64,000 nucleotides of DNA from Serratia plymuthica (lineage in GTDB: Bacteria; Pseudomonadota; Gammaproteobacteria; Enterobacterales; Enterobacteriaceae). A program made the position numbers and the translations under genes. The notes beneath the pieces were generated by a model that did not search any database, was not told the origin of the DNA, and saw nothing but the letters and a program-made list of their open reading frames with translations. The stretch covers positions 62,001-126,000 of the forward strand of contig NZ_CP068771.1 of NCBI RefSeq assembly GCF_018336935.1, written 5' to 3'. Of the stretch, positions 28,171-37,220 are shown one piece after another (position 1 is the stretch's first letter; each line of letters starts with the position of its first letter).

Positions 28171-29304
28171 TCATTCAGAAACCGATGACGCCCCTGATAG
28201 CGCAGACTCGCGTAAAACATACAGCCCGCACAATGCAATCAACCCGCTGTAGGCGGCCAGCAACCAGAAGGGCATCAGCGGTGGCATGGCCGTCACCAGT
28301 TGTCCAACGATCAACGGACCGGTAACCCCGCCGGCCAGCGCAGCCATCACAATAATCGAGCCGGTTCTGGCATCTTTTCCCATCCGATAAGAGCTAAAGA
28401 CAAAAAAGTTGGGGAAGAGACTGCCAATGAAGAACCCCGCTAGCGGGTAAGTGAGGGTAGGGGCAACGTTAAAACCGGCACAGACCAGCAGCAGCGCCCC
28501 TCCGGTAAACCCGGCTATCAGCATCGGCGCCGCAGGTAGCCGCTGACCGACCAGACTTAATGTAATCCGTCCGGAAAGGAAAAAGACAAAAAACAGTGAT
28601 AAGGCACTCGCCGCCGCGTTATCGGAATACCCTCCGCCGAGCAAGATCACCGGCCCGAGGCCAATCAGACAGGCTTCTATCGCCGTTCCGGAAGCCCCGA
28701 TAAACAGCGTGGGGAAGGAAATTTTCCCCCGGTGAGTATTTTGCGAGATGGTTTGTTCGCTATGTGTCCGGGGAAAGAAGAAAGAGAGCAGAAAGGGAAG
28801 CACCAGTCCTGCGGCCAGGATGCCAAAGCAAAGCTCGGGGTTGCGCGCCAGCGCGACAAAAACTAACGGCGCAACAATCGCCCCGCCGCCAAACAGCGCA
28901 TTCACCAGGCTGACCAGCGACGGTCCTGCTTTTTCAAACGACTGCATCAGACGTGAGTTAACCAGCGCCAGGCTGGCGCCGTAACCGGCACCGAATGTCA
29001 GTGAGCCGATAAGCGTTAAAATCCAGCTCAGTTGCAGCGCCATCAAGCCAGCGCCGATGATTAACAGGCCGAACGCCACGCGTGTCCAGTCGCGTTTACC
29101 GGCTAAAAACAACGCCACGACGCCAATCAGCGCCCCGACCCATTGCGCTGTCACCGCCATACTGGCAGAGGCCACCGAGAGTTTAAATGCGGTACGAAAC
29201 TCAGGCAGTGAAGGCCCCATCAATGACTGCCCGGCCCCCATCAGGATGAATGCAATGATGCTCCCTGCCAGCAGCAGGCCATTTTTCCTGTTTACGTTAT
29301 TCAT
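28171..29304 (-). CDS. MFS transporter of the polyol-type cluster
   Basis: 377 residues with about 12 membrane segments, FucP/FHS-like in pattern (AFILMGAGQSLMGPSLPEF at the start, NFFVFSSYRMGKDARTGSI late). Start ATG preceded by GAGGAGTAAGAG. Divergent from the dehydrogenase-kinase-aldolase operon with a 272-bp shared regulatory region holding a 10-bp direct repeat. It is the only transporter in the cluster and so the likely importer of its substrate, probably a sugar or polyol. Confidence 0.8.
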   Translation of the reverse strand: MNNVNRKNGLLLAGSIIAFILMGAGQSLMGPSLPEFRTAFKLSVASASMAVTAQWVGALIGVVALFLAGKRDWTRVAFGLLIIGAGLMALQLSWILTLIGSLTFGAGYGASLALVNSRLMQSFEKAGPSLVSLVNALFGGGAIVAPLVFVALARNPELCFGILAAGLVLPFLLSFFFPRTHSEQTISQNTHRGKISFPTLFIGASGTAIEACLIGLGPVILLGGGYSDNAAASALSLFFVFFLSGRITLSLVGQRLPAAPMLIAGFTGGALLLVCAGFNVAPTLTYPLAGFFIGSLFPNFFVFSSYRMGKDARTGSIIVMAALAGGVTGPLIVGQLVTAMPPLMPFWLLAAYSGLIALCGLYVLRESALSGASSVSE

Positions 29305-29500
29305 CTCTTACTCCTCACCCCTGCTCGCAGGGTCACCCATAGTGATAATCGTGAATGAATGAAAACTCCTTCACTTCGCAGTAACACTTAACGAAGGAAG
29401 CTGTTTTATCTTTTTAAGAAACAACAAATTAAAAACTTCGCCTCGATATCTTCCGTTTCCATTTACGTTACATATCCATACCTTTCTGCAACATCATTGT

Positions 29501-29530
29501 TGACATATGTATATCATTCATGACATATGT
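29501..29530. promoter_or_regulatory. TGACATATGT direct repeat, possible SorC operator
   Basis: TGACATATGT at 29501-29510 and again at 29521-29530, starts exactly 20 bp apart (two helical turns). The first overlaps TTGACA, a consensus -35 box. It lies in the divergent MFS/dehydrogenase promoter region, 47 bp before the dehydrogenase start. Confidence 0.5.
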
Positions 29531-29576
29531 AAAGGACGGGCAGCATTTAATTTGATCGTTTCGTGAGGCAGATCGC

Positions 29577-31238
29577 ATGTTCAGCACAGAAGGAAATTCC
29601 CCAAATGCGCAGAGAAAGGAAATGTGGGAAAAGCTGCGCACCACGCTTGCGCCAGAAGTTTTGATTATTGGCGGCGGGGTAAATGGTATCGGTCTGTTAA
29701 GAGATTTGGCGCTGAACAATGTGTCAGCGACGCTGATAGACAGCGGAGATTTTTGCTCGGGCGCCAGTAGCGCTTCCAGTCGCATGGCGCATGGCGGTTT
29801 ACGTTATCTCGAAGGCCGTGAGTTTGATCTGGTTCGTGAATCAGCGCGTGAACGCAATATGTTATTGCATGACGCCGCTCACCTGGTGAAACCGCTGGAA
29901 GTCGTCGTGCCAGTCAGGCACTGGATAAAAGGGCTGCCACGGACGGCATTACGTTTCTTTGGCTTATCCGGCAAATCGGGGCCACTGAGTTTTGTCGCAC
30001 TGAAAAGCGGCTTACTGGCTTATGAACGCTTTGGCGCGATACGTCGGGCACTCCCGCATCATAATGTCGCCATCAGACGGTCGCAGTTTCCTGCCGGTCT
30101 GCCTCGTCCGGTGCGTTCTGTCATCAGTTACTACGACGGTCAGATTGTTGGCCCGGAAGCGCTGATGTTTGAGATGTTGAGCAGCGCAATACAGCAGGAA
30201 AACGTCGCGGCCATCAACCATATCAGCTGGCGCTATAGCGCGCCCGGCAAGGTTGAAATTACCAACACGCAGTGCAACGACAGCGTCGTGCTGACGCCAA
30301 AAATTATTGTTAACGCAGCCGGTTCCGCCATTGATAAGGTTAATCAACAGCTGGGCCTGGAGACGCACTACGTCCGTGGCGTGAAAGGCGCGCACCTGGT
30401 ATTACGCCATCCGGCGTTGCAGCAGCGTATGGCAGGACGTTCGTTTTATTTCGATGACGGGCACGGTCGCATGGTGGTGTCATTACCGGTGGAGGAGGTC
30501 ATTTTAATCGGGACAACCGAAGTGGAAACTGAGGACCCCGGCGATCGTCAGGTTTCATCCAGTGAGGTCGATTATCTGCTCAATGCCCTGAATAGCCTGT
30601 TTGACGATATTCGCGTTCAGCCGGAACATATTGTGGCGGTCACCAGCGGCATCCGTCCTTTACAGGCCAGCGAAGGTAGCGCCACGCAGGCGGCGCGTGA
30701 CCATGCTCTGCAACAAAACCGGGCAGGCGAAACGTCGGTGCTTTCGCTGGTCGGCGGGAAATGGACAACCTTCCGCGCGTTTGCCGAATTGGCGGCCAAC
30801 ACCGTGCTGCAACAGTTAAAGCGCCCCCGCCAGACGACCACGCTGGGACTGCGTTATCCGGGCGCCGGAGAACTGAATCTGACTGAACTGGCTGACAGCT
30901 GCGGGCTGCCGTTAGCTCGCGTCCGGCAACTTTATACACGCTATGGCACTCTGGCTAAAGAGGTGGCCGACTTCTGCGGTTTGCAGACAGACCGGCCGCT
31001 GACGGAAAGCTATTCACAACGCGAAATAATCTGGTTAACGCAACGGCGCATGGCGCTATCGCTGGAAGATATGATCCTGCGCCGTACCAATATCGTGATG
31101 ACCGGGCAACTGACGAAAACCACGCTGGCAGACATTGCACGCGTGATGGCGCAGACGCTGGGTTACGACGAAACCTGGGCTGAGACGCAGACGACAAACT
31201 GCGCGGCCGATCCCCGTATTATCTGGAATGGAAGATAA
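29577..31238 (+). CDS. GlpD-like FAD-dependent polyol-phosphate dehydrogenase
   Basis: 553 residues of the glycerol-3-phosphate dehydrogenase family. FAD motif VLIIGGGVNGIGLLRDLAL near residue 28, SGDFCSGASSASSRMAHGGL, RGVKGAHLVL, IGTTEVETEDPGD and VGGKWTTFRAFAE near 410 are all typical. Oxidises a polyol phosphate, passing electrons to the quinone pool at the membrane. Next to an FGGY kinase (5-bp gap) and an aldolase, so the substrate is probably a polyol phosphate made by that kinase rather than glycerol 3-phosphate; EryB of erythritol use is a precedent. Confidence 0.8.
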   Translation: MFSTEGNSPNAQRKEMWEKLRTTLAPEVLIIGGGVNGIGLLRDLALNNVSATLIDSGDFCSGASSASSRMAHGGLRYLEGREFDLVRESARERNMLLHDAAHLVKPLEVVVPVRHWIKGLPRTALRFFGLSGKSGPLSFVALKSGLLAYERFGAIRRALPHHNVAIRRSQFPAGLPRPVRSVISYYDGQIVGPEALMFEMLSSAIQQENVAAINHISWRYSAPGKVEITNTQCNDSVVLTPKIIVNAAGSAIDKVNQQLGLETHYVRGVKGAHLVLRHPALQQRMAGRSFYFDDGHGRMVVSLPVEEVILIGTTEVETEDPGDRQVSSSEVDYLLNALNSLFDDIRVQPEHIVAVTSGIRPLQASEGSATQAARDHALQQNRAGETSVLSLVGGKWTTFRAFAELAANTVLQQLKRPRQTTTLGLRYPGAGELNLTELADSCGLPLARVRQLYTRYGTLAKEVADFCGLQTDRPLTESYSQREIIWLTQRRMALSLEDMILRRTNIVMTGQLTKTTLADIARVMAQTLGYDETWAETQTTNCAADPRIIWNGR

Positions 31239-31243
31239 TTATT

Positions 31244-32728
31244 ATGCCAACCCCCTACACCCCCCTGGTTCTGGCGATTGACGCTGGCGGTACGGCAGTA
31301 AAAGTTGCGCTGTTCGACGCGACAGGCCGTATCGTTCGTCATCGCAATGCTGAAGTCACTACGCTGCACTACCCGGATGGCCGGGTGGAACGCGATGGCA
31401 ATGCGTTCTGGCAAGCCACGCGATCGACCATCCGTGAAATCCTTCAGGACGATATCGCCCAACGCGTTGTCGCCGTTGGGTGTACCGGTTTTGGCAACGG
31501 GATTTTTTTAGTTGATGACGCCGGTCAGCCAACCCGCCCCGGCATTGTCTCTGTTGATCATCGCGCCCAGCCCATTGTCGACCAGCTGAGTGCCCGACAT
31601 CAGGCTCAGGCTCTCAGTCATGAAAATGGGCACCGCCCGTGGGGAGGACAAACACTATTTCAACTGGTTGGGTTGGCGCAAAACGAGCCGGAGGTAATGG
31701 CGAAAACCCGCTGGGGGTTGGCCTGCAAAGACTTTATTCGCTTCTGCCTGACACAGGAAGCCGTGACCGATCCGTCGGATGCCAGCGGTGGTGGGCTAAT
31801 GAACCTGGAAAGACAAGATTACTCCAGCGAAGCGCTGACGATGCTGGGGCAGCCGGGCCTGAGGGATAAACTGCCGCCGGTGGCGAACAGCTCATCGCCG
31901 GCAGGGCGCATCAGTGCAAGGGCGGCGCAGGAAACTGGCTTGCCAGAAGGCATTCCGGTGGCGGGCAGTATGATGGATGTCGCGGCCTGCGCGCTCGGCG
32001 CAGGCGTGGTCTCTGACGAACACATGGTTTTTATCGCCGGCACCTGGGCGATTAACGCGCTGGAAGTCACCCGACCGATTCAGGATAGCTACCCGCTGTT
32101 GAATATGCTGTATCGCGATGGCGCAGCCCGTCTGGTGGCGGAAGGCAGCCCCTCTTCAGCCGCCAACCTCGGCTGGTATCTGAAAAATGCCATGGGCGAT
32201 CACCTGAGCGTTGAAGAGGCGCTGACGCTGGCTGAAGGCTGTGCCATTGGCAGCCAGCGCTGCTACTTCATGCCCTATATTCACGGCCCCAAACCTAATC
32301 AGGGTAGTTTTGTGCGGCTGAGCGCATCGGATAATCACGCCTCAATGATTCGCGCCATCTGCGAAGGGGTCGCCTTTGAGCATCGTCGCCATGCGGAAAC
32401 CTTGATGGAATATAGCGAGAAACGCTGGCCTGAAACCATTCGCCTTACCGGCGGCGCCGCACGTTCGCCATTCTGGGCGCAGATCTTTGCGGATGCCACC
32501 AACTGTCCGGTTGAAGTGGTAGACGCGCCGGAAATCGGTGCGCTGGGTGCAGCTATCTGCGCAGCGGTTGCAGGTGGGCTGTATAGCAGCCTGGAGGAAG
32601 CGGCAGGAGAGATGAGTCGTATTTCCCGCTATCACGCGCCGGTTGCCGACAATGTCGCGATACTTGACGAGCGGTACCATGAGTTTTTGCGCCTCGATCA
32701 GGGAATACAGGCATTACTCGACGTTTAA
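31244..32728 (+). CDS. FGGY-family carbohydrate kinase
   Basis: 494 residues. First phosphate-binding motif LAIDAGGTAVKVALFD at residues 10-25; the FGGY-family second domain has FIAGTWAINALE near 264 and the signature region IRLTGGAARSPFWAQIFAD near 403, with ALGAAICA after it. ATP-dependent phosphorylation of a sugar or polyol. Kinase, GlpD-like dehydrogenase and aldolase form an operon, so a polyol substrate is proposed. The subfamily cannot be named from sequence alone. Confidence 0.85.
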   Translation: MPTPYTPLVLAIDAGGTAVKVALFDATGRIVRHRNAEVTTLHYPDGRVERDGNAFWQATRSTIREILQDDIAQRVVAVGCTGFGNGIFLVDDAGQPTRPGIVSVDHRAQPIVDQLSARHQAQALSHENGHRPWGGQTLFQLVGLAQNEPEVMAKTRWGLACKDFIRFCLTQEAVTDPSDASGGGLMNLERQDYSSEALTMLGQPGLRDKLPPVANSSSPAGRISARAAQETGLPEGIPVAGSMMDVAACALGAGVVSDEHMVFIAGTWAINALEVTRPIQDSYPLLNMLYRDGAARLVAEGSPSSAANLGWYLKNAMGDHLSVEEALTLAEGCAIGSQRCYFMPYIHGPKPNQGSFVRLSASDNHASMIRAICEGVAFEHRRHAETLMEYSEKRWPETIRLTGGAARSPFWAQIFADATNCPVEVVDAPEIGALGAAICAAVAGGLYSSLEEAAGEMSRISRYHAPVADNVAILDERYHEFLRLDQGIQALLDV

Positions 32729-32756
32729 TTTGTGACGATAACAGAGGGAACACACC

Positions 32757-33770
32757 TTGAGCGCATTATTTGATATGGCGCAGACGCGCTTTGCAGCAAA
32801 AATCTCGCGGATACGCGAGGGACGTTATCGCGTTGGCGATTTTATCCTCGCCGACGCAAAAGATGTGGATGTGGCTGGCGGCGTTCCCGCGATGGGGTCA
32901 CGCCGGGGGGCGGACGCTCAACCCGCAGGTCACCGCACGCGAGCGCAATTTCATCAACAGATTCGCGCATTGATTGAACAGGACGTTTTAGACATTATGC
33001 TGACGTCCATCTCCACCCTGGAGATGCTGATTGAGCAGCATGCCTTTGACGGTAGCCAGATAGCGCCCGCTTTTCGCGGCAACGAAGCCACTGACGCCTG
33101 GGTAGGTATTCGCGGCGGACGCTATCGCGATTTTGCGCCGCTGCCTTATCGTGGCGCCTCGCTGGAGTTTGCCCGCGTCCCGCTGAGTCTCTACTCCCTG
33201 ACCTATGTTAATGATGCGCAGCATGATGTGGCCTCGCTGGAGGCCTATGCCAGGTTTCGGGCCGACACGCGAACCCACGGCATTACACACTTTCTCGAAG
33301 TGTTTAATCCGGGTATCGATACCGGCCTCACGGCGGAGGCGATCCCGGCATTTATCAACGACTGCATTATTCGCACGCTGGCATCACTCACCCGCGCCGA
33401 GCGTCCGGCCTTCCTCAAGGTGGCCTATAACGGGCCTGACGCGCTGGAGGAACTGGTCACTCACGATCCCGGCATGGTGGTAGGGGTTCTTGGCGGCGGG
33501 CAAGGGACGCATCGCGATACCTTTGAGCTTCTTGCGCAGACTGAACGCCACGGCGGTCGCCTTGCCCTGTTTGGCCGCAAAATTAACGCCGCAGAACATC
33601 AGCCGACGATAGTGCAGTGGATGCGGCGCGTTGTCGACCAGGAGGTCAGCCCGCTGGAGGCGGTTCGCGGCTATCATGGCGATCTTCAACGGCAGGGCTT
33701 GCGGGCGGATCGTTCACTTGAAACAGATAGCCAGATAACAGAAGATGTCCTCCGGTCAGACGCAAAATAA
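32757..33770 (+). CDS. Class I (LacD/YihT-like) TIM-barrel aldolase
   Basis: 337 residues from a TTG start after AGAGGGAACACACC. The second half matches class I aldolases: RPAFLKVAYNGPDALEEL (the Lys is the likely Schiff base), VGVLGGGQGTHRDTFELL and ALFGRKINAAEHQ, then EAVRGYH. The segment around residues 35-62 is unusually rich in Gly, Arg and Ala and could hold compensating frameshifts. Expected to split a ketose phosphate into a triose phosphate plus an aldehyde. Third gene of the catabolic operon. Confidence 0.75.
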   Translation: MSALFDMAQTRFAAKISRIREGRYRVGDFILADAKDVDVAGGVPAMGSRRGADAQPAGHRTRAQFHQQIRALIEQDVLDIMLTSISTLEMLIEQHAFDGSQIAPAFRGNEATDAWVGIRGGRYRDFAPLPYRGASLEFARVPLSLYSLTYVNDAQHDVASLEAYARFRADTRTHGITHFLEVFNPGIDTGLTAEAIPAFINDCIIRTLASLTRAERPAFLKVAYNGPDALEELVTHDPGMVVGVLGGGQGTHRDTFELLAQTERHGGRLALFGRKINAAEHQPTIVQWMRRVVDQEVSPLEAVRGYHGDLQRQGLRADRSLETDSQITEDVLRSDAK

Positions 33771-33784
33771 CCGGGAGTAGGGCT

Positions 33785-34747
33785 ATTAAGATCCAAACCA
33801 GGGGCGCAACGCCTTCGGATAAAGTCATTGCGGAGGCGGCGTGGCTTTATTATGTCAAGAATCTGACGCAAAGCGAGATTGCCGCGAAAATGAAGCTTTC
33901 CCGCCCCACGGTCATTAACTATTTACGCCTGGCGAAAGCCCGTGAAATTGTTTCTGTCCGTCTGAGCGGCGATCACTTTCGCCTTAACGATCTGGCCGAT
34001 CGCCTGACTCAGCAATTCAGTCTGGATGAAGTCAACGTTATTCCTGGGGAGGGGCTCTCTGATGAGAGCCGCCTTCATGAAGTCTGTGAAGCCGCCGCCC
34101 ATATTCTGTTAAATTTTGTCCAGCCTGGCGATCAGCTTGGCGTGAGTTGGGGCTCAACATTGAGCCTTATCTCCGACAGCGTCCCGTTCTGGTCGGTGGA
34201 AAATCTCACTATACGTCAGCTTATCGGCGCTATGTCAAACCCGCTGCTGCCAACGGCGGAACGCTGTTCGATTGAGATAGCCCATCGCCTGAATGCGCAA
34301 TGCATCAACCTGAATGTCCCGGCGGTATGCAGTTCATCGGAGCTTGCGGCCATGCTGAGGGCGGAGCCGATTATTGCTGATCAACTATCCCAGCTAAAAA
34401 ACTGCAATAAAGCCATTTTCACCGTCAGCCCCGCAACCCGCGACGGCCATGTCACTCAATTCAATATTGTCACCGAACAGGAGGCCGAACGCTATATTAC
34501 CAACGGTGCCGCCGGTATTATTGCTGGTCGCTTTATCAATGCGGAAGGCGAGCCAATGACCGGGAATGTTGATGCGCGTTTGATGGGAATTGAATTAACG
34601 CATTTACGCCAGATGAGCGGATTGCTGGTGGTATCCGGACAAGAAAAGCTCTCGGCGGTTATCGCCACATTAAAAGGCGGGTTTGCAAATCATCTGGTGC
34701 TGGATTCACTGTTGGCTGAGGCTATCCTGGCACAACAAAATGCATAA
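33785..34747 (+). CDS. SorC/DeoR-type regulator of the catabolic cluster
   Basis: SorC-family protein: helix-turn-helix AWLYYVKNLTQSEIAAKMKL then SRPTVINYLRLAKAREIVSV, followed by the sugar-phosphate-binding domain (LGVSWGSTLSLI, LIGAMSNPL, GAAGIIAGRFIN). The only ATG in the frame before the domain core (33890) lies inside the helix-turn-helix and would destroy it. Homology extends upstream to an ATT at 33785 preceded by CGGGAGTAGGGCT; either this rare start is used or an original ATG was mutated. Probably senses a phosphorylated intermediate and acts on the TGACATATGT repeats. Confidence 0.75.
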   Translation: MKIQTRGATPSDKVIAEAAWLYYVKNLTQSEIAAKMKLSRPTVINYLRLAKAREIVSVRLSGDHFRLNDLADRLTQQFSLDEVNVIPGEGLSDESRLHEVCEAAAHILLNFVQPGDQLGVSWGSTLSLISDSVPFWSVENLTIRQLIGAMSNPLLPTAERCSIEIAHRLNAQCINLNVPAVCSSSELAAMLRAEPIIADQLSQLKNCNKAIFTVSPATRDGHVTQFNIVTEQEAERYITNGAAGIIAGRFINAEGEPMTGNVDARLMGIELTHLRQMSGLLVVSGQEKLSAVIATLKGGFANHLVLDSLLAEAILAQQNA

Positions 34748-34927
34748 CGACTATGCTAGGGCCGCGGAACGTCGCTTCGACAGCAACTTTCCGGCTCACC
34801 CGTGGAGTGACTGGCACATAACGGTTCAGCGTACCGTGTCCATGGGGCATAGCGTTTCGCCCGGATAGTGGGATTTGAGCCGAAAACACTCCGGTACACA
34901 GCCCGGAAAGTCAGTGAATAGTAGAGA
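34748..34927. other. Short decayed stretch between SorC gene and IS remnants
   Basis: No convincing frame; stops on all frames or unnatural composition. Marks the right edge of the catabolic cluster. Confidence 0.3.
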
Positions 34928-35165
34928 ACTGCAGGCTGTTTCGCACCATGTGCACGATGCACAGCTGGATATAGTCCATGAACGGTCTGAGTTTGGCCAT
35001 TTTGTGGCGTGTTTTTCTGGCCGGAGGTTCCGGGTATTTCAGGTACCGTCTGACAGTCCGCTCAGAGCAACCAACCTGAGTGGCATTATCGACAATATAC
35101 GCACCCTGCTGGCGCATTTGCTTTATCATGTAAAAGTCCTCTCTGCTCAGCGTGCTGACGTCCTT
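34928..35165 (-). pseudogene. Mosaic of IS21-type istA and IS256-type transposase pieces
   Basis: Minus strand from about 35165: LSREDFYMIKQMRQQGAYIV, then GCSERTVRRYLKYPEPPARK up to FMDYI, the N-terminus of IS21-type IstA. The frame then passes directly into IQLCIVHMVRNSL, a hallmark of IS256-family (Mutator-type) transposases, and stops. Two unrelated ISs are thus fused in one frame by deletion or recombination. Confidence 0.6.
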
Positions 35166-35299
35166 TCTGGTGTGAGAGCCTCAAGGAAACAACATGTTAG
35201 GTGGAGCGGACAATAAAATAGTCCAAGAAAACATCCGCACCCCCACCCCAAACACGTTTCACACAACGGCAACAGGAAACAGCGCCCTGAGTTTCTCAA

Positions 35300-35611
35300 C
35301 TAACGAGAATTGTTCAGGGAGTCTGACATCAAGAGCGCGGTAGCCTTTTTTATTATATCCCTTTCCATTTCAACGCGTTGAAGTCTTTTTTTCAACTCAC
35401 GTATCTCAATCTGCTCAGGTGTCATGGGTGAAGCTATGGGTGATTTTCCCGCTCGCTCTTCTTTCAGTTGTCGAACCCATTTGTCCATCGTGGATTTGCC
35501 GACATTCATCGCAGTGGCAGCGGCGGCAACGGTGTAGTGCTGATCGAGTACAAGCTGGGCAGCTTCGAGGCGAAACTCGGGGCTAAAATTGCGTCTGTTA
35601 CGCCCGGTCAT
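35300..35611 (-). CDS. IS3-family OrfA (orphan)
   Basis: 103 residues: [20 protein letters not shown] start, helix-turn-helix [20 protein letters not shown], and the C-terminal leucine-zipper helix ([20 protein letters not shown]). This is OrfA of an IS3-family element near the IS51/IS150 groups. The orfB half, which should follow on its 3' side (below 35300), is missing, so it is a remnant. Confidence 0.7.
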   Translation of the reverse strand: MTGRNRRNFSPEFRLEAAQLVLDQHYTVAAAATAMNVGKSTMDKWVRQLKEERAGKSPIASPMTPEQIEIRELKKRLQRVEMERDIIKKATALLMSDSLNNSR

Positions 35612-35693
35612 AATGTCACCTGTTTTGACTATGAGGTGATGATATCACCTCTATTCAGGTGGCCAGTATCAGTGTGCCATATATGGACGTCCC

Positions 35694-35916
35694 GTGTTGT
35701 GCAAGCACTGAGTTGATACGGTTTGCTGCCATATATCCGGCGTCATTACTGGGTTAAACAACCCGCGCCATGATGTCATCCGCATCCTGTTTCCTTATCA
35801 CTACACCGGTATGTCACTACCTCGGCACACTTCAGGCTATTACAGGATCGGTTTACCGTTTTCTCATCAGTATTTGCAAACTCAGGAGGAATACTATTCC
35901 CCGGATACAACGACGG
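35694..35916 (-). ncRNA. Candidate bridge-RNA region of the IS110-type element
   Basis: 223-bp non-coding end on the 3' side of the transposase gene, where IS1111-group elements encode their bridge RNA. Assigned by position only; I did not fold it and no loop matching the target could be identified. Confidence 0.35.
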
Positions 35917-36951
35917 TTAGCTCATAGCGAAAGCCCTGTTAATGTTAAAACTTGTAAGTTCTGTCAATAATCGCCAGGCAATGCGTGTCATCTTATTGGC
36001 CAGCGCAACCGTGGCTTTCATTTTGCCTCTTCGTTCAGTAAGCCGTTTCAGCCACACATCCAGTGCGTCATCGCGTTTATGAGCCCAGTGCACAACAGAC
36101 CGCGCACCATGAATGATCAGTGTCCGGAGGTCATGATTGCCGTTTTTGGTCATCAAAGAAAGGCTGCTTTTGCCTCCTGAACTGTGTTGCCTGGGGACCA
36201 GACCACACCAGGCAGATAATTGCCGTCCGTTAGTAAGCTGCCCTGCGTTCACTTCACTCAGAAAGGCTGCTGCAATAAGTGGACCGATACCCGGTATTGT
36301 CATCAGTACTTTGTATTTGGGTTGTTGCTGGCAAAGAGCCGCAAGAATGTGCTCTACAAAAAGAATGCGTTCATTAAGTGAATGTATATTTTCGAGCAAC
36401 GAGAACAGTAATTGGCGGAGCACGGGAGAAATTAACTGCTCTGCATCTTCAATAATGTCGGCCAGACGTTGCTGTAAAATATGAATCCCGACAGGGATCT
36501 CGATACACTGTTTTGCCGCCAGTGACCGAGCCTGATTTGCCAGCGCAGTACGCTGTTCTACCATCAACTGACGGGCTGCTCCGAGAGCCTTAATATCCTG
36601 TTGTTCAACTGTTTTTATAGCTACGAAATGAATGCCCGGGCGCAGAGCTGTCTCACAAATAGCCAGCGCATCGTTGGCATCGTTTTTCTGGTGATGTGTT
36701 AATGCTTTTACGTGTTGAGTGGGGATCAGCCGGACCTGAAAGCCGATTGACTGAAAAGTGCGATCCCAGTAATGGGAAGTAGCGCAAGCCTCCATTGCAA
36801 TCATTGAACCTGCAGGAAATTGACGAATGGTATCCAGCAATTTAGCCCGGGAAATATTACTGTTAGATGCAATACTCCCGTCGCTCATCCAGACGCAAAC
36901 CTGAAAGACAGATTTAGCCAGATCGATACCGATAACTTTTATCTTGTTCAT
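35917..36951 (-). CDS. IS110-family DEDD transposase
   Basis: 344 residues from the ATG at 36951. The N-terminal RuvC-like DEDD domain has VIGIDLAKSVFQV, the MIAMEACATSHYW glutamate, and HHQKNDANDALAI. The C-terminal Tnp20 domain has LMTIPGIGPLIAAAFLSEV, then NGRQLSAWCGLVP and SSGGKSSL with the conserved serine. Full length and uninterrupted, so possibly active. Enzymes of this family recombine DNA guided by a bridge RNA from the non-coding end of the element. Confidence 0.85.
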   Translation of the reverse strand: MNKIKVIGIDLAKSVFQVCVWMSDGSIASNSNISRAKLLDTIRQFPAGSMIAMEACATSHYWDRTFQSIGFQVRLIPTQHVKALTHHQKNDANDALAICETALRPGIHFVAIKTVEQQDIKALGAARQLMVEQRTALANQARSLAAKQCIEIPVGIHILQQRLADIIEDAEQLISPVLRQLLFSLLENIHSLNERILFVEHILAALCQQQPKYKVLMTIPGIGPLIAAAFLSEVNAGQLTNGRQLSAWCGLVPRQHSSGGKSSLSLMTKNGNHDLRTLIIHGARSVVHWAHKRDDALDVWLKRLTERRGKMKATVALANKMTRIAWRLLTELTSFNINRAFAMS

Positions 36952-37079
36952 GATGCAGTACCTCTGTGAATAAGATCGCTCAGCATAAGTATGGCAGGAC
37001 TTACACAGAGGGACGTCCATCACATCACTACAGTCCACTATTCGCGAGTAGGATCACTCGGGGGAGTTTTCCCTGGTAG

Positions 37080-37199
37080 ACAGTGCTGACTCGGCAATGC
37101 CCGCCGATGAACGTCAGTGGTAAAGAGTTTTGGGATGAATACCTTCCTGTCGTGCTATTTGATTAACTGACTGATTATGCGGAGGTAACATTCTGGCGA
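37080..37199 (-). pseudogene. Transposase helix-turn-helix remnant
   Basis: Minus strand encodes MGVYSTERKAAVIARMLPPH then NQSVNQIARQEGIHPKTLYH and a stop, the N-terminal DNA-binding part of an IS transposase OrfA. The rest is missing. Confidence 0.5.
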
Positions 37200-37220
37200 T
37201 CACCGCGGCTTTACGTTCTG

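Larger units (their letters stand above)
35683..37020 (-). mobile_element. IS110-family element (IS1111-like subterminal repeats)
   Basis: An 11-bp perfect inverted pair, ATGGACGTCCC at 35683-35693 and GGGACGTCCAT at 37010-37020, brackets the transposase gene. Short subterminal repeats are a mark of the IS1111 subgroup. The long non-coding end is on the 3' side of the gene (35694-35916, 223 bp); the 5' side has only 58 bp. True ends lie a few bases outside the repeats. Confidence 0.6.

Noticed and set aside
32770-32973. Alternative frame inside the aldolase gene, possible frameshift pair
   Set aside because: The main frame stays open through and beyond the region, so I kept one gene, noting the odd segment at residues 35-62.
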